Source: Exilibacterium tricleocarpae (GTDB taxonomy: Bacteria; Pseudomonadota; Gammaproteobacteria; Pseudomonadales; Cellvibrionaceae). Taken from it: DNA of 64,000 nt. The notes under the pieces were generated by a model, which saw only the letters and a list, made by a program, of their open reading frames with translations, was not told the origin of the DNA and did no database searches. Location: NCBI RefSeq assembly GCF_007004655.1, contig NZ_ML660090.1:248001-312000 (forward strand), given 5' to 3'. Every line of letters starts with the position of its first letter. Positions within the stretch are counted from its first letter, which is position 1. The translations under genes were made by a program, and so were the position numbers. Positions 42,020 to 51,086 of this stretch are shown here, one piece after another.

Positions 42020-43216
42020 ATGGACAGTATATTCTCAGACCGAATCACCGACGTCCCGCGCTCGTTTATCCGGGAGATACTCAAAGACGCGCTCGACCCC
42101 GGCGTCATCTCCTTCGCCGGCGGTCTGCCGAACAGGGATTTGTTTCCCGCCGACGCGCTTAAAGCGGCTGCCAACCGCGTATTCGATACCTACGGTCGCG
42201 ATATCTTCCAGTACAGCAGCTCCGAGGGCTTTCTCGAGCTGCGCGGCCTGATCGCCGAACACTACCGGCGCCGGGGCCTGGCGGTGGCCGTGGAGAATAT
42301 ACTGATCACCAGCGGCTCCCAACAGGGACTGGACCTGCTGGGCAAAACCCTGCTCAACGACGGCGACGGATTGGTGATCGAGGAGCCAGGCTATCTGGGC
42401 GCCATTCAGGCGTTCTCCATCTACAAGGCCCGCTTTATACCGGTACCGGTGACGGAGCGGGGCATGGATACCGATCGACTGGGGTCGGTGCTGCGGGCGG
42501 ACCGGCCCAAGCTGATGTACACCGTGCCCAACTTCCAAAACCCCTCCGGCATCACCTATCCGGACGCCAATCGCCGGGATATAGCCGACATATTGAACGG
42601 CACCGCGACACTGTTAATCGAGGACGACCCCTACGGCGACCTGCGGTTTTGCGGGCGGGCCTGCACCTCATTCAAAACACTGGCGCCTGATAACACTGTG
42701 CTGCTGGGGTCGTTTTCGAAGGTCGTAGTGCCGGGTTTCCGGCTCGGTTGGATAGTTGCCCCCGACCCGCTGATGCAAAAGCTGATTATCGCCAAGCAGG
42801 CATCCGATCTGCACACCAACCACTTCATTCAGTGCGTTATCTATCAGTACCTGCGGGACAACGATATCAACGCGCATATCAGCAGGATCGTGGACGCCTA
42901 CGGCGGCCAGAAGCAGGCTATGATCACCGCCATCGAGCGGCACTTCCCGGCCGAGGTCACCTGCACCAACCCCGACGGCGGGATGTTTCTGTGGGCCAGC
43001 CTGCCGCCATCCGCATCGGCCCTCGATCTGTTTAAGCTGGCACTGGCGGATCAGGTGGTGTTTGTACCCGGCGACCCTTTCTATATCGACCGAACCGGCG
43101 TCAACACCCTGCGCCTGAATTACTCCTGTGTCGACCGGGACACAATCGCCGAAGGCATCAACCGCCTCGGCAGCGCCATCGGACGGCTGCTGCAAAACCA
43201 TCCGGACTCGACCTAG
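42020..43216 (+). CDS. PLP-dependent aminotransferase (LysN/ARO8-like, class I/II)
   Basis: A 398-residue fold-type I aminotransferase. It begins with the group signature DSIFSDRITDVPRSFIREIL and ISFAGGLPNRDLFP. The cofactor-binding Asn and Tyr lie in YTVPNFQNPSGIT (about 170), the Asp in LLIEDDPYGDLRF (about 205) and the Schiff-base Lys in GSFSKVVVPGFRLGW (about 236). The substrate-carboxylate Arg is in LRLNYS near the C-terminus. Members of this group act on 2-aminoadipate, aromatic or branched amino acids, and the substrate here is unresolved. There is no MocR-type HTH domain. It lies 21 nt upstream of a cupin gene and probably in one operon with it, perhaps also with pth2. Confidence 0.88.
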   Translation: MDSIFSDRITDVPRSFIREILKDALDPGVISFAGGLPNRDLFPADALKAAANRVFDTYGRDIFQYSSSEGFLELRGLIAEHYRRRGLAVAVENILITSGSQQGLDLLGKTLLNDGDGLVIEEPGYLGAIQAFSIYKARFIPVPVTERGMDTDRLGSVLRADRPKLMYTVPNFQNPSGITYPDANRRDIADILNGTATLLIEDDPYGDLRFCGRACTSFKTLAPDNTVLLGSFSKVVVPGFRLGWIVAPDPLMQKLIIAKQASDLHTNHFIQCVIYQYLRDNDINAHISRIVDAYGGQKQAMITAIERHFPAEVTCTNPDGGMFLWASLPPSASALDLFKLALADQVVFVPGDPFYIDRTGVNTLRLNYSCVDRDTIAEGINRLGSAIGRLLQNHPDST

Positions 43217-43237
43217 CCCCTGCAGGCGGAGAAACCC

Positions 43238-43603
43238 ATGCAGCATAAAGCGATCAACCTGAACGAAAAGTTTGCCCGTATCTCCGACCTCTGGTCCCCG
43301 CGGGTGGTGGCGGAGTTAAATGATTACCAGTTCAAGCTGGTGAAACTGCAGGGCGAATTTGTCTGGCACGAACACCCCGACACCGACGAAGTCTTTCTCG
43401 TGATCGAGGGCAGCATGGCTATCCGGTTGCCGGACGGCGAAGTGAGTCTGGCAGCGGGAGAAATGTTTGTGGTACCGAGGGGCGTGCGCCACCAGCCCTA
43501 TGCGCAACAGGTTTGCCAGGTCATGCTGGTGGAGCCCCGCGGTGTGGTCAATACCGGTGACAGCGGCGGCGAGATGACAGCGCCGAACGATATCTGGATT
43601 TAA
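43238..43603 (+). CDS. Small cupin-domain protein
   Basis: A 121-residue single-domain cupin. Motif 1 is seen as [20 protein letters not shown] (metal-ligand His, His and Glu), and motif 2 as [18 protein letters not shown] (with the terminal His). All four metal ligands are present, so a metal-dependent enzyme or binding protein is likely. These short cupins are usually unassigned. The close spacing behind the aminotransferase gene suggests co-transcription and perhaps a role with the same amino-acid substrate. Confidence 0.85.
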   Translation: MQHKAINLNEKFARISDLWSPRVVAELNDYQFKLVKLQGEFVWHEHPDTDEVFLVIEGSMAIRLPDGEVSLAAGEMFVVPRGVRHQPYAQQVCQVMLVEPRGVVNTGDSGGEMTAPNDIWI

Positions 43604-43682
43604 CCGTGGCGCTGGTTTTAACCGCTATGCCGGATTGCACCGCAACTCGGGATTTAACCCCGACCAGGACAACGACGCTATC

Positions 43683-44021
43683 GTGAAGCAGGTCATTGTG
43701 GTAAACAACAGCCTAAAACTGCCTAAGGGCAAGCTGGCCGCACAGGTGGCACACGCTGCGGTAGCGAGCCTGCTGCGCACCGAGTCAGACCTGAGTAACC
43801 AGTGGCTGCGTGAGGGCATGCCGAAAGTGGTGCTCAAAGTCGACGACGAACAAGCACTGCTGGCCCTGCGGGAACGGGCCGCGGCCGCCGGCGTTAGCGC
43901 CGAGCTGATCAGGGACGCAGGCAGGACCGTGGTGGCAGCGGGCACCATTACCTGCCTCGGGCTCGGCCCGGCGGCAACCGAAACACTGACTGCACTGACG
44001 GCGGAGTACAAACTTCTCTAG
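43683..44021 (+). CDS. Peptidyl-tRNA hydrolase, Pth2 type
   Basis: A 112-residue protein of the archaeal/eukaryotic-type PTH2 family, which releases peptides from peptidyl-tRNA. GTG at 43683 gives the canonical start VKQVIVVNNSLKLPKGKLAA. The family core follows: QVAHAAVASLL, MPKVVLKVDDEQALLALRER, then the C-terminal LIRDAGRTVVAAGTITCLGL. The last segment closely matches PTH2 (D-A-G-R-T...G). Earlier in-frame starts add residues without family resemblance. Most bacteria use the unrelated Pth1, so this may be an extra copy. It follows the cupin gene by 79 nt. Confidence 0.88.
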   Translation: MKQVIVVNNSLKLPKGKLAAQVAHAAVASLLRTESDLSNQWLREGMPKVVLKVDDEQALLALRERAAAAGVSAELIRDAGRTVVAAGTITCLGLGPAATETLTALTAEYKLL

Positions 44022-44485
44022 CGTGAACAGCGCGCCGGCACGTTCCAACCTGACAAGTCGCGCCTGTAAATCCGCCTGTTTTCAATACCGGCGACAGGTA
44101 AAGATTGTGGCGCTGACCGCCTGCCTGATTGTCGCCGGGCCTCGACAGTGTCAGTCGGATTGGCGCGCAAAGGCCTTGCAGGTAACCGTTGGCCGCTGAG
44201 ATTTTAAAGGATGTTGCCCGCTTAAACGTCTTAACATTAGACCTGAAACCGGGTCCTGACCTGCGGTCTCTAACCAGCGAGCTTTTAGCGGAGACCTTTG
44301 AGCAGAGACCTTTGAGCAGAGACCTTTGAGCAGAGACCTTTGAGCGGAGACCTTCGATTCAGCGCGGGTATCCATATGCTTGCGAAATCGGCTACAGCGA
44401 CACAGAACCTGTAAACCGGCGGATTTCGGTTAACTGCTTTTCTAAGTACGTTTTTAATCTTCATTCACATGGCGGGATATAAAAT
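44022..44485. other. Intergenic region with a 14-bp tandem repeat
   Basis: 464 nt without a gene. Five 14-bp units (AGCAGAGACCTTTG and variants) run without interruption from 44287 to 44356. The unit is not a multiple of three. The array lies 130 nt before the first amidohydrolase gene. The rest of the gap shows no clear terminator. Confidence 0.75.
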
Positions 44486-45898
44486 ATGCATAGACTCCTG
44501 AAACTGGGGTTGCTGTCGGCGCTGGCGGCACTGGCCGGCTGCGACAGCCCGGAGACCAAAAACGCCGGGATCGAGGCGCAGTTGCCCGACCTCGATCCCT
44601 TCCCCTCCACCTACCAGGCACCACCCAGCGAGCCCTTGCTGATCCGCAACGCCACGGTGCTGACCGGTGCCGGCGAGCAGCTCGATGGCACCGACGTGCT
44701 GACGGTCGACGGCAAGATTCAGCAGGTCGGCCAGAATCTGGCAGCGCCGGCAAACGGCCGCACCATCGATGCCAGCGGTAAATGGCTGACACCGGGACTG
44801 ATCGACGTCCACTCCCATATGGGTGTCTACCCGGCCCCGGCCACTTCCAACCACGCCGACGGCAACGAGATGACCTCGCCGGTAACTGCCGATGTCTGGG
44901 CCGAGCACTCCATCTGGCCGCAGGACCCGCAGTTCGAAAAAGCGCTGGCCGGGGGTGTCACCACCGCACATATCCTGCCCGGCTCCGCCAACCTGATCGG
45001 CGGCCGCGGCGTGACCGTGAAGACGGTGCCTTCGGTAACGGTACAGGGCCTGAAATTCCCCGGCGCGCCCTACAGCCTGAAAATGGCCTGCGGTGAAAAC
45101 CCGAAACGGGTTTACGGCGGCAAGGGCTCAGCGCCGTCCACCCGTATGGGCAATATGGCGGGTTACCGGTCCAGTTGGATTGACGCCGCCGCCTACAAGC
45201 GCGACTGGCAGGAGTACCTGGATAAAGTCGAGCAAAACGACCCGGAAGCCAAGGCCCCCAAACGCGACCTGAAACTGGAAACCCTGATGGGCGTGCTGGA
45301 CGGGCAAATCCGCATCCACAACCACTGCTACCGCGCCGATGAGATGGCGCAGATGATCGATATGTCAAAGGAGTTCGGTTATACCATCGCCGCTTTCCAT
45401 CACGCCGTCGAGGCTTACAAGGTGGCGCCGCTGCTGGCGCAACACGATATCTGCGCGGTGATGTGGGCGGACTGGTGGGGCTTTAAACAGGAGGCGTTCG
45501 ATATGGTGCGGGAAAATATCGCGCTGGTGGATTTCGCCAACGCCTGCGCCATTCTCCATTCCGACGACGAAACCCAGATTCAACGGCTCAATCAGGAACT
45601 CGCCAAGGCGATGGCCGCCGGCAATGAAATGGGCCTGGCGATCAGTCGCGCCGAAGCCTTGCGCTGGATTACCCTCAACCCGGCTCGATCACTGGGCATC
45701 GACGCAGTTACCGGCTCCATTGCGGCGGGCAAAAACGCCGACTTGGTGCTGTGGAGCACCGACCCTTTCAGCGTCTATGCGAAAGCGGAAAAAGTCTGGA
45801 TCGACGGCGCCCTGCGCTTCGACCGTTCGCAACCGCAACTGAACCCCACCAGCGACTTCAATTTAGGCATCTTAACACCGGCGGAGGACCGTCCATGA
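44486..45898 (+). CDS. Secreted amidohydrolase (imidazolonepropionase-like), lipoprotein
   Basis: A 470-residue metal-dependent amidohydrolase. A lipoprotein signal ends LAALAGCDS (Cys near residue 19), so it is envelope-anchored. The metal ligands are intact: H-x-H in LIDVHSHMG (about 110), His in RIHNHCYR and AFHHAVEAYK, and the Asp in ILHSDDETQ. The C-terminal composite domain reads LGIDAVTGSIAAGKNADLVL. This group of secreted amidohydrolases probably acts on peptides or cyclic amides, and the substrate is unknown. Its TGA overlaps the start of the next amidohydrolase by 4 bp (ATGA), so the two are translationally coupled and likely to work together. Confidence 0.88.
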   Translation: MHRLLKLGLLSALAALAGCDSPETKNAGIEAQLPDLDPFPSTYQAPPSEPLLIRNATVLTGAGEQLDGTDVLTVDGKIQQVGQNLAAPANGRTIDASGKWLTPGLIDVHSHMGVYPAPATSNHADGNEMTSPVTADVWAEHSIWPQDPQFEKALAGGVTTAHILPGSANLIGGRGVTVKTVPSVTVQGLKFPGAPYSLKMACGENPKRVYGGKGSAPSTRMGNMAGYRSSWIDAAAYKRDWQEYLDKVEQNDPEAKAPKRDLKLETLMGVLDGQIRIHNHCYRADEMAQMIDMSKEFGYTIAAFHHAVEAYKVAPLLAQHDICAVMWADWWGFKQEAFDMVRENIALVDFANACAILHSDDETQIQRLNQELAKAMAAGNEMGLAISRAEALRWITLNPARSLGIDAVTGSIAAGKNADLVLWSTDPFSVYAKAEKVWIDGALRFDRSQPQLNPTSDFNLGILTPAEDRP

Positions 45899-47172
45899 AA
45901 TATGCGTTGCAGTTTTTATTGGCCCTGGTGTGCCTGGGTGTCAACGACAGCCTGGCCGAGAGCCTGCTGCTCAAGGGCGCCAAGGTTGTCACCGCCTCCG
46001 AGGCGGGCATTTACGAACAGGCGGACATACTGATAGAGGCAGGCCGGATCAGCGGTGTGGGACAGGCACTGACGCCGCCGACCGGCGCCCGGGTGATCGA
46101 TGTCTCCGGCAAGGTAATAGCGCCGGGCTTTTTCAATGCCGACACGCAACTGGGGATCGCAGAGATAGGCGCGATTGAATCGACAGTCGACAGCACCACC
46201 GAAAACCCGCGTATTACCGCATCACTGCGGGTTGCCGATGCGATCAATACCAGCAGCACACTGATTCCCTACAACCGCATCCTGGGCCTGACCCACACAC
46301 TGGTGCAGCCGGTCAGCGGCAAAGGCCTGTTCGCCGGCACCGCCGCGGTGATAAATCTCGGCCGCCAGGGGCAGATCATCGAAACGCAGGACGCCGCCAT
46401 GGTGGCCTACCTTGGCGAAACGGGCCAGGCGCTGGCCGGCGGCTCCCGCGCCGCAGCAATGGCGCTGCTGCGCGAAGCCATCGAGGACACCCGGGATTAC
46501 GCCAGCAATCGCGAGCAGTTCACCCGCGGCGAGCGGCGCCCCTACACGCTGTCACGCCACGACCTTGAAGCACTGGTGCCGGTGGTGGCGGGTGAGTTGC
46601 CACTGATCGTCCATGTGCACCGCGCCGCCGATATCACCCGCGTCTTACAGCTCGGCCGCGACTACCAGTTGCAGCTGATTCTGGCAGGCGTTGAGGAGGG
46701 CTGGCGAGTGGCCGACCAGATCGCTGCGCAACAGGTGCCGGTCATTATCGATCCGATCGTCAACCTGCCGCTGGCTTATGAAACCCTGGGCGCCCGTCTC
46801 GACAATGCCAAACTGCTGCACGCCGCCGGGGTGACCCTGTTGTTTACCGGCATGAGCTGGCAAAACACCCACAACGCATTCCTGGTGCGCCAGTCCGCCG
46901 GCAATGCGGTGGCCAACGGCCTGCCCTACGAGGCGGCCATTGCCGCCCTGTCCGCCAATCCCGCCAGGGTGTTCGGCATCGATGGCTACGGCGAGCTGAA
47001 AGCCGGGGCCAGGGCCACGCTGGTGGTCTGGTCGAGCGATCCGCTGGAGGTCACCAGTGTGGTGGAAAAGGTGTTGATCGACGGCGACGATATACCGCTG
47101 GTCAGTCGGGCCACCCGCCTGAGAGACCGCTACTACCGGCGCCTGCAGGCAATCCAGTCGAGCGGCAGCTAA
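45895..47172 (+). CDS. Second secreted amidohydrolase, metal site degenerate
   Basis: A 425-residue amidohydrolase-fold protein. It has a signal peptide (ALQFLLALVCLGVNDSLA) and begins at ATG 45895 inside the previous stop codon. Overall fold markers are present (VIDVSGKVIAPGFFNADTQ, ANPARVFGIDGYGELKAGAR). The catalytic ligands are not: H-x-H is replaced by N-A-D, the later His position reads ILAGVEEGW, and the C-terminal Asp region reads FTGMSWQNTHN. One His region (IVHVHRAADI) remains. It is therefore likely to be a non-catalytic or altered partner subunit of the upstream enzyme. Whether they form a heteromer is inference from the coupling. Confidence 0.82.
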   Translation: MKYALQFLLALVCLGVNDSLAESLLLKGAKVVTASEAGIYEQADILIEAGRISGVGQALTPPTGARVIDVSGKVIAPGFFNADTQLGIAEIGAIESTVDSTTENPRITASLRVADAINTSSTLIPYNRILGLTHTLVQPVSGKGLFAGTAAVINLGRQGQIIETQDAAMVAYLGETGQALAGGSRAAAMALLREAIEDTRDYASNREQFTRGERRPYTLSRHDLEALVPVVAGELPLIVHVHRAADITRVLQLGRDYQLQLILAGVEEGWRVADQIAAQQVPVIIDPIVNLPLAYETLGARLDNAKLLHAAGVTLLFTGMSWQNTHNAFLVRQSAGNAVANGLPYEAAIAALSANPARVFGIDGYGELKAGARATLVVWSSDPLEVTSVVEKVLIDGDDIPLVSRATRLRDRYYRRLQAIQSSGS

Positions 47173-47209
47173 CCGGTCGGTTTAACCTCCCGGTTCTAAC
47201 CCCTCGGTT

Positions 47210-47797
47210 TTAGCCCCTGCGCCAGACCAGCAGGCGGTTGTTGGCCGGCATGGGGTTATCCTCCACCAAAGTGAAGTCGACGCTGCGGGCCAGGGCGTCG
47301 ACTTTTTCAAAGTCGCGAATAGCCTGGTGCTGGGCCTGGGCTTTGAGCCAGGTGTCAAAACGCGCATTGCTCTCGCTGGTGTAGTCACCCTCGTAGTTGA
47401 ACGGCCCGTAGACAGCGAGCAAACCCGTCTCCAACACCCCGACCACACCGGTAAAAAAGGCGGTCACCGCCTCCCAGGGCATGATGTGAAAGGTGTTGGC
47501 GGTAAATACGGCATCCATACCGGACAGCGGCCAGTGCGGATCGAAGACATCCAGCAGCCGCGGGCGATGCAGATTCTCGCGGGGGTGTTCATCGATCCAG
47601 AGGTTGATGCCCGGGTGATTTGCGGGCAGGTCACTGGTATACCACTGCAGGTGCGGCAGATTATGGGCAAAGTACACCGCGTGCTGGCCGGTGCCGCTGC
47701 CCACCTCCAGCACGTTGCGGCGATCGGCAAAGACCCGCTGCAATACCTGCAGTATCGGGTCCTGGTTGTTGGCACAGGCCTGTGAGAAAGGTTTCAT
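47210..47797 (-). CDS. DUF938-family SAM-dependent methyltransferase
   Basis: A 195-residue class I methyltransferase-fold protein of the DUF938 family. It begins MKPFSQACANNQDPILQVLQ. The SAM loop follows as VLEVGSGTGQHAVYFAHNLP (about 35), then YTSDLPANHPGINLWI and the acidic second motif. AVFTANTFHIMPWEAV and VYGPFNYEGDYTSESNARFD are strong family signatures. The substrate is unknown for the family. It lies 21 nt downstream of a response-regulator gene on the same strand and may share its transcript. Confidence 0.9.
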   Translation of the reverse strand: MKPFSQACANNQDPILQVLQRVFADRRNVLEVGSGTGQHAVYFAHNLPHLQWYTSDLPANHPGINLWIDEHPRENLHRPRLLDVFDPHWPLSGMDAVFTANTFHIMPWEAVTAFFTGVVGVLETGLLAVYGPFNYEGDYTSESNARFDTWLKAQAQHQAIRDFEKVDALARSVDFTLVEDNPMPANNRLLVWRRG

Positions 47798-47817
47798 GGT
47801 GCGGCACCCCGGTAGTC

Positions 47818-48759
47818 TCAGGTGCGGGCAATAAACTGCGACAGCACCTCGAATTTGGCCGGGTCATTATCCACAAATCGGATCACAATTTTAACCACAT
47901 TGCAGTCGACTCTGTTTTCACCCGCTTGCAGGCTGTGCACATAGCCGTTAACCCGGGCCACCTCGCCGGTATCCATTTGAATGTCGACGACCGCCTGATC
48001 GAACACGGTGGGTATCTCGTCGCTGCGCTGGATCAGGCCGCTCATGGCCTGCAGGGACAGATCCTTTACCACACAGGGCCTGGTGCCCTGGGGGAAACGC
48101 AGCTCGGCCTGGGTTTTGGCGCCGCCTTTGGCAGCCGGCGACGCCGCTTTGGCACCGGGCTTATTGCCGGTCAACAGGCCCGCCGAAGACCCGCCTGACG
48201 CTGCTGCAGCGGGCGCCGGCCGCCCGGCCGGCTTGCCGCCGGTCAAAAGATCTGCGGACGATACCGCTGCTGCCGCACCCCCCGATGCTTTGCGGGCGGC
48301 AGGCTTGGCACCGGTCAGGGCCTCTAACGAGCCGGGGGCAGAGCCCCCGCCAGCCGCGCCGGCCTTGCCGCCGGGCAGCTTGCCGATTTTTTTTAATTGT
48401 TTAAAAACTTTCTTGAGCAGTTCCTCGGGGGTGAACGGCTTGGATATAAAATCGGAAACACCGGCCTCGACCGCTTTCACCACATGATCGCGATCGCCAC
48501 GGCTAGTGACCATCACAAACGGGGTTGTACTGTGTTTGTCACTGTCTCTGACCCAGCGCAGCAGTTCCTCACCACTCATGCCGGGCATCTCCCAATCCGA
48601 TAAAATCAAGTCCACCGCCTGGGCCTTCAACAGGGCGACCGCGCGGTTGCCATCGATGGCATCGGCAACCTGCACGCCCGGTATGCGCGAACGCAGGTGC
48701 TTTTTGACCATATCGCGAATAAAGGTGGCATCATCTACAACTAAAATTTTCAAGGACAT
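47818..48759 (-). CDS. Response regulator with C-terminal PilZ-like domain
   Basis: A 313-residue protein. The CheY-like receiver (about 1-120) has the acidic pair (VVDDATF), the phospho-acceptor Asp in LILSDWEMPGMSG, Thr in VMVTSRGD and Lys in DFISKPFTPEELLK. A Ala/Gly-rich linker of about 85 residues follows. It contains three copies of a LTGxKP motif (ALTGAKPAAR, LLTGGKPAGR, LLTGNKPGAK). The C-terminal domain (about 215-313) looks beta-rich and PilZ-like (CVVKDLSLQAMSGLI), although the RxxxR and D/NxSxxG motifs are only partly recognisable. A comparable two-component regulator lies next to phoU in Pseudomonas. A role in cyclic-di-GMP-linked or motility control is possible. Confidence 0.85.
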   Translation of the reverse strand: MSLKILVVDDATFIRDMVKKHLRSRIPGVQVADAIDGNRAVALLKAQAVDLILSDWEMPGMSGEELLRWVRDSDKHSTTPFVMVTSRGDRDHVVKAVEAGVSDFISKPFTPEELLKKVFKQLKKIGKLPGGKAGAAGGGSAPGSLEALTGAKPAARKASGGAAAAVSSADLLTGGKPAGRPAPAAAASGGSSAGLLTGNKPGAKAASPAAKGGAKTQAELRFPQGTRPCVVKDLSLQAMSGLIQRSDEIPTVFDQAVVDIQMDTGEVARVNGYVHSLQAGENRVDCNVVKIVIRFVDNDPAKFEVLSQFIART

Positions 48760-48904
48760 GTTACTTCCCGGCCTGTCTATATCGGCAGCACTCTACCTAT
48801 AAGTATCCATGTAGGTGTCTCACCAAGTATAGGAAGGATATGTCCGCCCCTCCACGAAACCCGGGTGGCAGTTAGTGAACGAATCGTTATATGTGGAGAG
48901 AGGA

Positions 48905-49255
48905 TTAGCCCGCCAAGCTGACCTTGACGTCGTCTTTGGGCAGGCCCGCAGCACAGGCGCGATCAATCCAGGCGGCCAGCAGCGGGCGGTCGCCGAGCAC
49001 GGTATCCGGCAACCGGTAGTAGGCATAGGCGCGGGGATCGTCGCTGACGGGTTGGAAAGCCTCCATACCGAATGCCTTAAAATCTGCGCAGCTTTCGGTA
49101 TCGGTTTTAAAGTACAGTGTATCGTTGGCGATGAGCGCGAATATGCGCGCGTCTCGATAGATACCCACACCGCTGAACATGCGGCGGGTTTTGATCGGGC
49201 TCACCGCTGTCAGCTTTTCCACTACATAGGCCATGTAGTTATGGGTAACGGCCAT
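48905..49255 (-). CDS. TfoX/Sxy N-terminal-domain protein
   Basis: A 116-residue protein made of the TfoX N-terminal domain. The family pattern is VSPIKTRRMFSGVGIYRDAR, then FALIANDTLYFKTD and MEAFQPVSDD. The last stretch is YAYYRLPDTVLGDRPLLAAW. Full-length TfoX/Sxy activates competence genes with CRP. Stand-alone N-terminal versions are common and poorly characterised, so no competence role is claimed. It is monocistronic. Its 3' side borders a repeat-containing gap upstream. Confidence 0.88.
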   Translation of the reverse strand: MAVTHNYMAYVVEKLTAVSPIKTRRMFSGVGIYRDARIFALIANDTLYFKTDTESCADFKAFGMEAFQPVSDDPRAYAYYRLPDTVLGDRPLLAAWIDRACAAGLPKDDVKVSLAG

Positions 49256-49598
49256 ATTATTGTCCTTGGCTATAGTTATGATTTGTTATGGTTGCGACTA
49301 TAGATATCTGTCTATAGCTATATAGCAATCTATATCTGTGTGTTGGTTTATATCTGATACCGGCTAACAACGGTGTAGTGGTCTACAGCCGCTATATACC
49401 TACGGCTGTCTATATGCAGATACAAGCTTCAGGTTGCAGATACAAGCTTCAGGCCGCTTGCTCATGACAGACGATTTACCGTCACAGCGTTCTGAGTAGG
49501 AGCCCCCAATGCCGATAAAATCTACGCTTCTCACCCAATATAGGCAAGTGCTTTCTAAAGAATTTGTGAATAGATAGGGACCCGCGGGTCATGTGCGT
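49256..49598. other. Repetitive non-coding gap
   Basis: 343 nt without a gene. 49290-49420 is AT-rich, with many overlapping variants of CTATA/TATCTG. GCAGATACAAGCTTCAGG occurs twice within 49416-49453. A 12-bp perfect palindrome GACCCGCGGGTC (49579-49590) sits just past the yaaA stop. No T-rich terminator is seen. Confidence 0.5.
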
Positions 49599-50375
49599 CT
49601 AATCACTGCTGTCGCGGGTAAACACCCACTGCGTTTTCGAGGACAGACCGGCATTGTAACGATAGCCACCTTGTTTGAATTTTTTTAGTTGCTTGGGGTC
49701 CGTAATTCGATTCTTGACGATGTAGGCGCTCATCATGCCGCGGGCTTTTTTTGCGAAAAAGCTGATCACTTTGTAAGTATCGCCTTTTTTGTCTTTGAAG
49801 ACCGGCGCCACCACCTCGGCGTCGAGGTGTTGCGTGTTTACGGCTTTGAAATATTCGTTGGAAGCGAGATTGATCAGGGTGTTCCCCTTGACACTTTTCA
49901 ATTGCCGGTTTAACGCGTCTGCAATGATGTCGCCCCAAAACGCGTACAAATTCCCGCCGCGGCTGTTGGCCAGTTGCGTGCCCATCTCCAGGCGGTAGGG
50001 CTGCATTAAATCCAGGGGGCGCAGCAGGCCGTAAAGGCCGGACAGAATGCGCAGGTGTTTTTGTGCAAACTTGAAGTCGTTGACCTTGAAGGTCTCAGCT
50101 TCCAGGCCGGCATACACATCGCCTTTAAACGCCAGCGCTGCCGGTTTGGCATTGGCCGGCGTGAAACGGGGTCGCCACGCCTGGTAGCGATCGTAATTCA
50201 ACGCTCCCAGCTTATCGCTGATACCCATAAGCTCAGACAGGTCCTGGGGCGCCAGTTGCCTGAGCTCCTCGATCAGCAGGCCGGATTGATCGAGAAAATC
50301 GGGGATGGTGTGCAAATCGATTTTTGTAGGCGTTTCATAGTCCAGTGTCTTCGCCGGTGAAATCACAGTCAGCAT
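49599..50375 (-). CDS. yaaA: Peroxide stress protein YaaA
   Basis: A 258-residue YaaA/DUF328 protein. In E. coli it lowers free intracellular iron and protects DNA during hydrogen-peroxide stress. Diagnostic segments are the start MLTVISPAKTLDYETP, then LMGISDKLGALNYDRYQ, AFKGDVYAGL and LRILSGLYGLLRPLDLMQPY. GDIIADALNRQL, INLASNEYFKAV and FFAKKARGMMSAYIVKNR complete the pattern. It is full length and apparently intact. It is a single-gene unit, and no OxyR site was identified. Confidence 0.95.
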   Translation of the reverse strand: MLTVISPAKTLDYETPTKIDLHTIPDFLDQSGLLIEELRQLAPQDLSELMGISDKLGALNYDRYQAWRPRFTPANAKPAALAFKGDVYAGLEAETFKVNDFKFAQKHLRILSGLYGLLRPLDLMQPYRLEMGTQLANSRGGNLYAFWGDIIADALNRQLKSVKGNTLINLASNEYFKAVNTQHLDAEVVAPVFKDKKGDTYKVISFFAKKARGMMSAYIVKNRITDPKQLKKFKQGGYRYNAGLSSKTQWVFTRDSSD

Positions 50376-50478
50376 AATGTCTCTCTCTGGTCATGTTAAA
50401 TAAATCCGATCCCGGGCACCCGGCTTGGCACTGTTAATCGAGTAAAAGTCGGGCGCAGGTACAAAACCTGACCCAGGG

Positions 50479-50958
50479 CTACTGCGGCTTCAATATCTCC
50501 ACCCACCAGTTCAAGGGGGTCTGTCCATCCGCCGGATCGTAGACATTGCCGTACAGCCAGACGCTATCGCTCGCCTTGCCGGTATATTGGTTGAGTACGG
50601 CCTCAATAGCGCTGAAGCCGCAACTCACATGAATGGAGTACACCAGCATGCGGTCGGTCTCTGTGTCCAACTCCGCGCCGAGCTTTTCCAGCGCCGGCGT
50701 CAGGTTGTCGGACAAGGCGCCGATATCGCCGCGGCAGTAAACGCGAATACAGAGATTACCGCTGTGTTTGACAATGTTAAACTGGTTGCCCGAAACAAGC
50801 TTGATGGTATCGCCACTGGCCAACCCTTTGACGAAGGCGGGCGATTTTACCAGCTGACAACTGTCGTCATCGTTGACTTTTACCTGCAGGCGCTCGACGA
50901 CAGGCCGGCCGTCGGCGCCGGTGCCGGCGAATAGTTCGATAACCTGCAACGCTTGCAT
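50479..50958 (-). CDS. DUF4265-type protein
   Basis: A 159-residue soluble protein from ATG 50958 (AAGG about 9 nt upstream). Longer starts add a Cys- and Leu-rich stretch encoded over a repeat and are not believed. The pattern RLQVKVNDDDSCQLVKSPAF, then LASGDTIKLVSGNQF, followed by a C-terminal alpha/beta half (SIHVSCGFSAIEAVLNQY), resembles the DUF4265 family. There is no known function. The upstream region is shared with the divergent M48 protease gene and carries 19-bp tandem repeats. Confidence 0.7.
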   Translation of the reverse strand: MQALQVIELFAGTGADGRPVVERLQVKVNDDDSCQLVKSPAFVKGLASGDTIKLVSGNQFNIVKHSGNLCIRVYCRGDIGALSDNLTPALEKLGAELDTETDRMLVYSIHVSCGFSAIEAVLNQYTGKASDSVWLYGNVYDPADGQTPLNWWVEILKPQ

Positions 50959-51022
50959 AAGCTGGGCCTTGAATACTTGACAGCCCGGTATTATACGCAA
51001 GTGCGGGGCAAGATAAGAAGTG

Positions 51023-51079
51023 CAGAGCAACAGCAAAAGTTCAGAGCAACAGCAAACATGCAGAGCAATAGCAAAAGAG
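51023..51079 (+). repeat. 19-bp tandem repeat upstream of the M48 protease gene
   Basis: Three units (CAGAGCAACAGCAAAAGTT and variants) at 51023-51041, 51042-51060 and 51061-51079. A partial fourth runs into the protease start codon at 51087. The array occupies the 5' leader and ribosome-binding region, as the 13-bp array does at 6.1 kb. Confidence 0.85.
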
Positions 51080-51086
51080 CAAAGCA

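Noticed and set aside
44287-44356. Possible CRISPR array
   Set aside because: The repeats are 14 bp, directly adjacent with no spacers. It is a simple tandem repeat.
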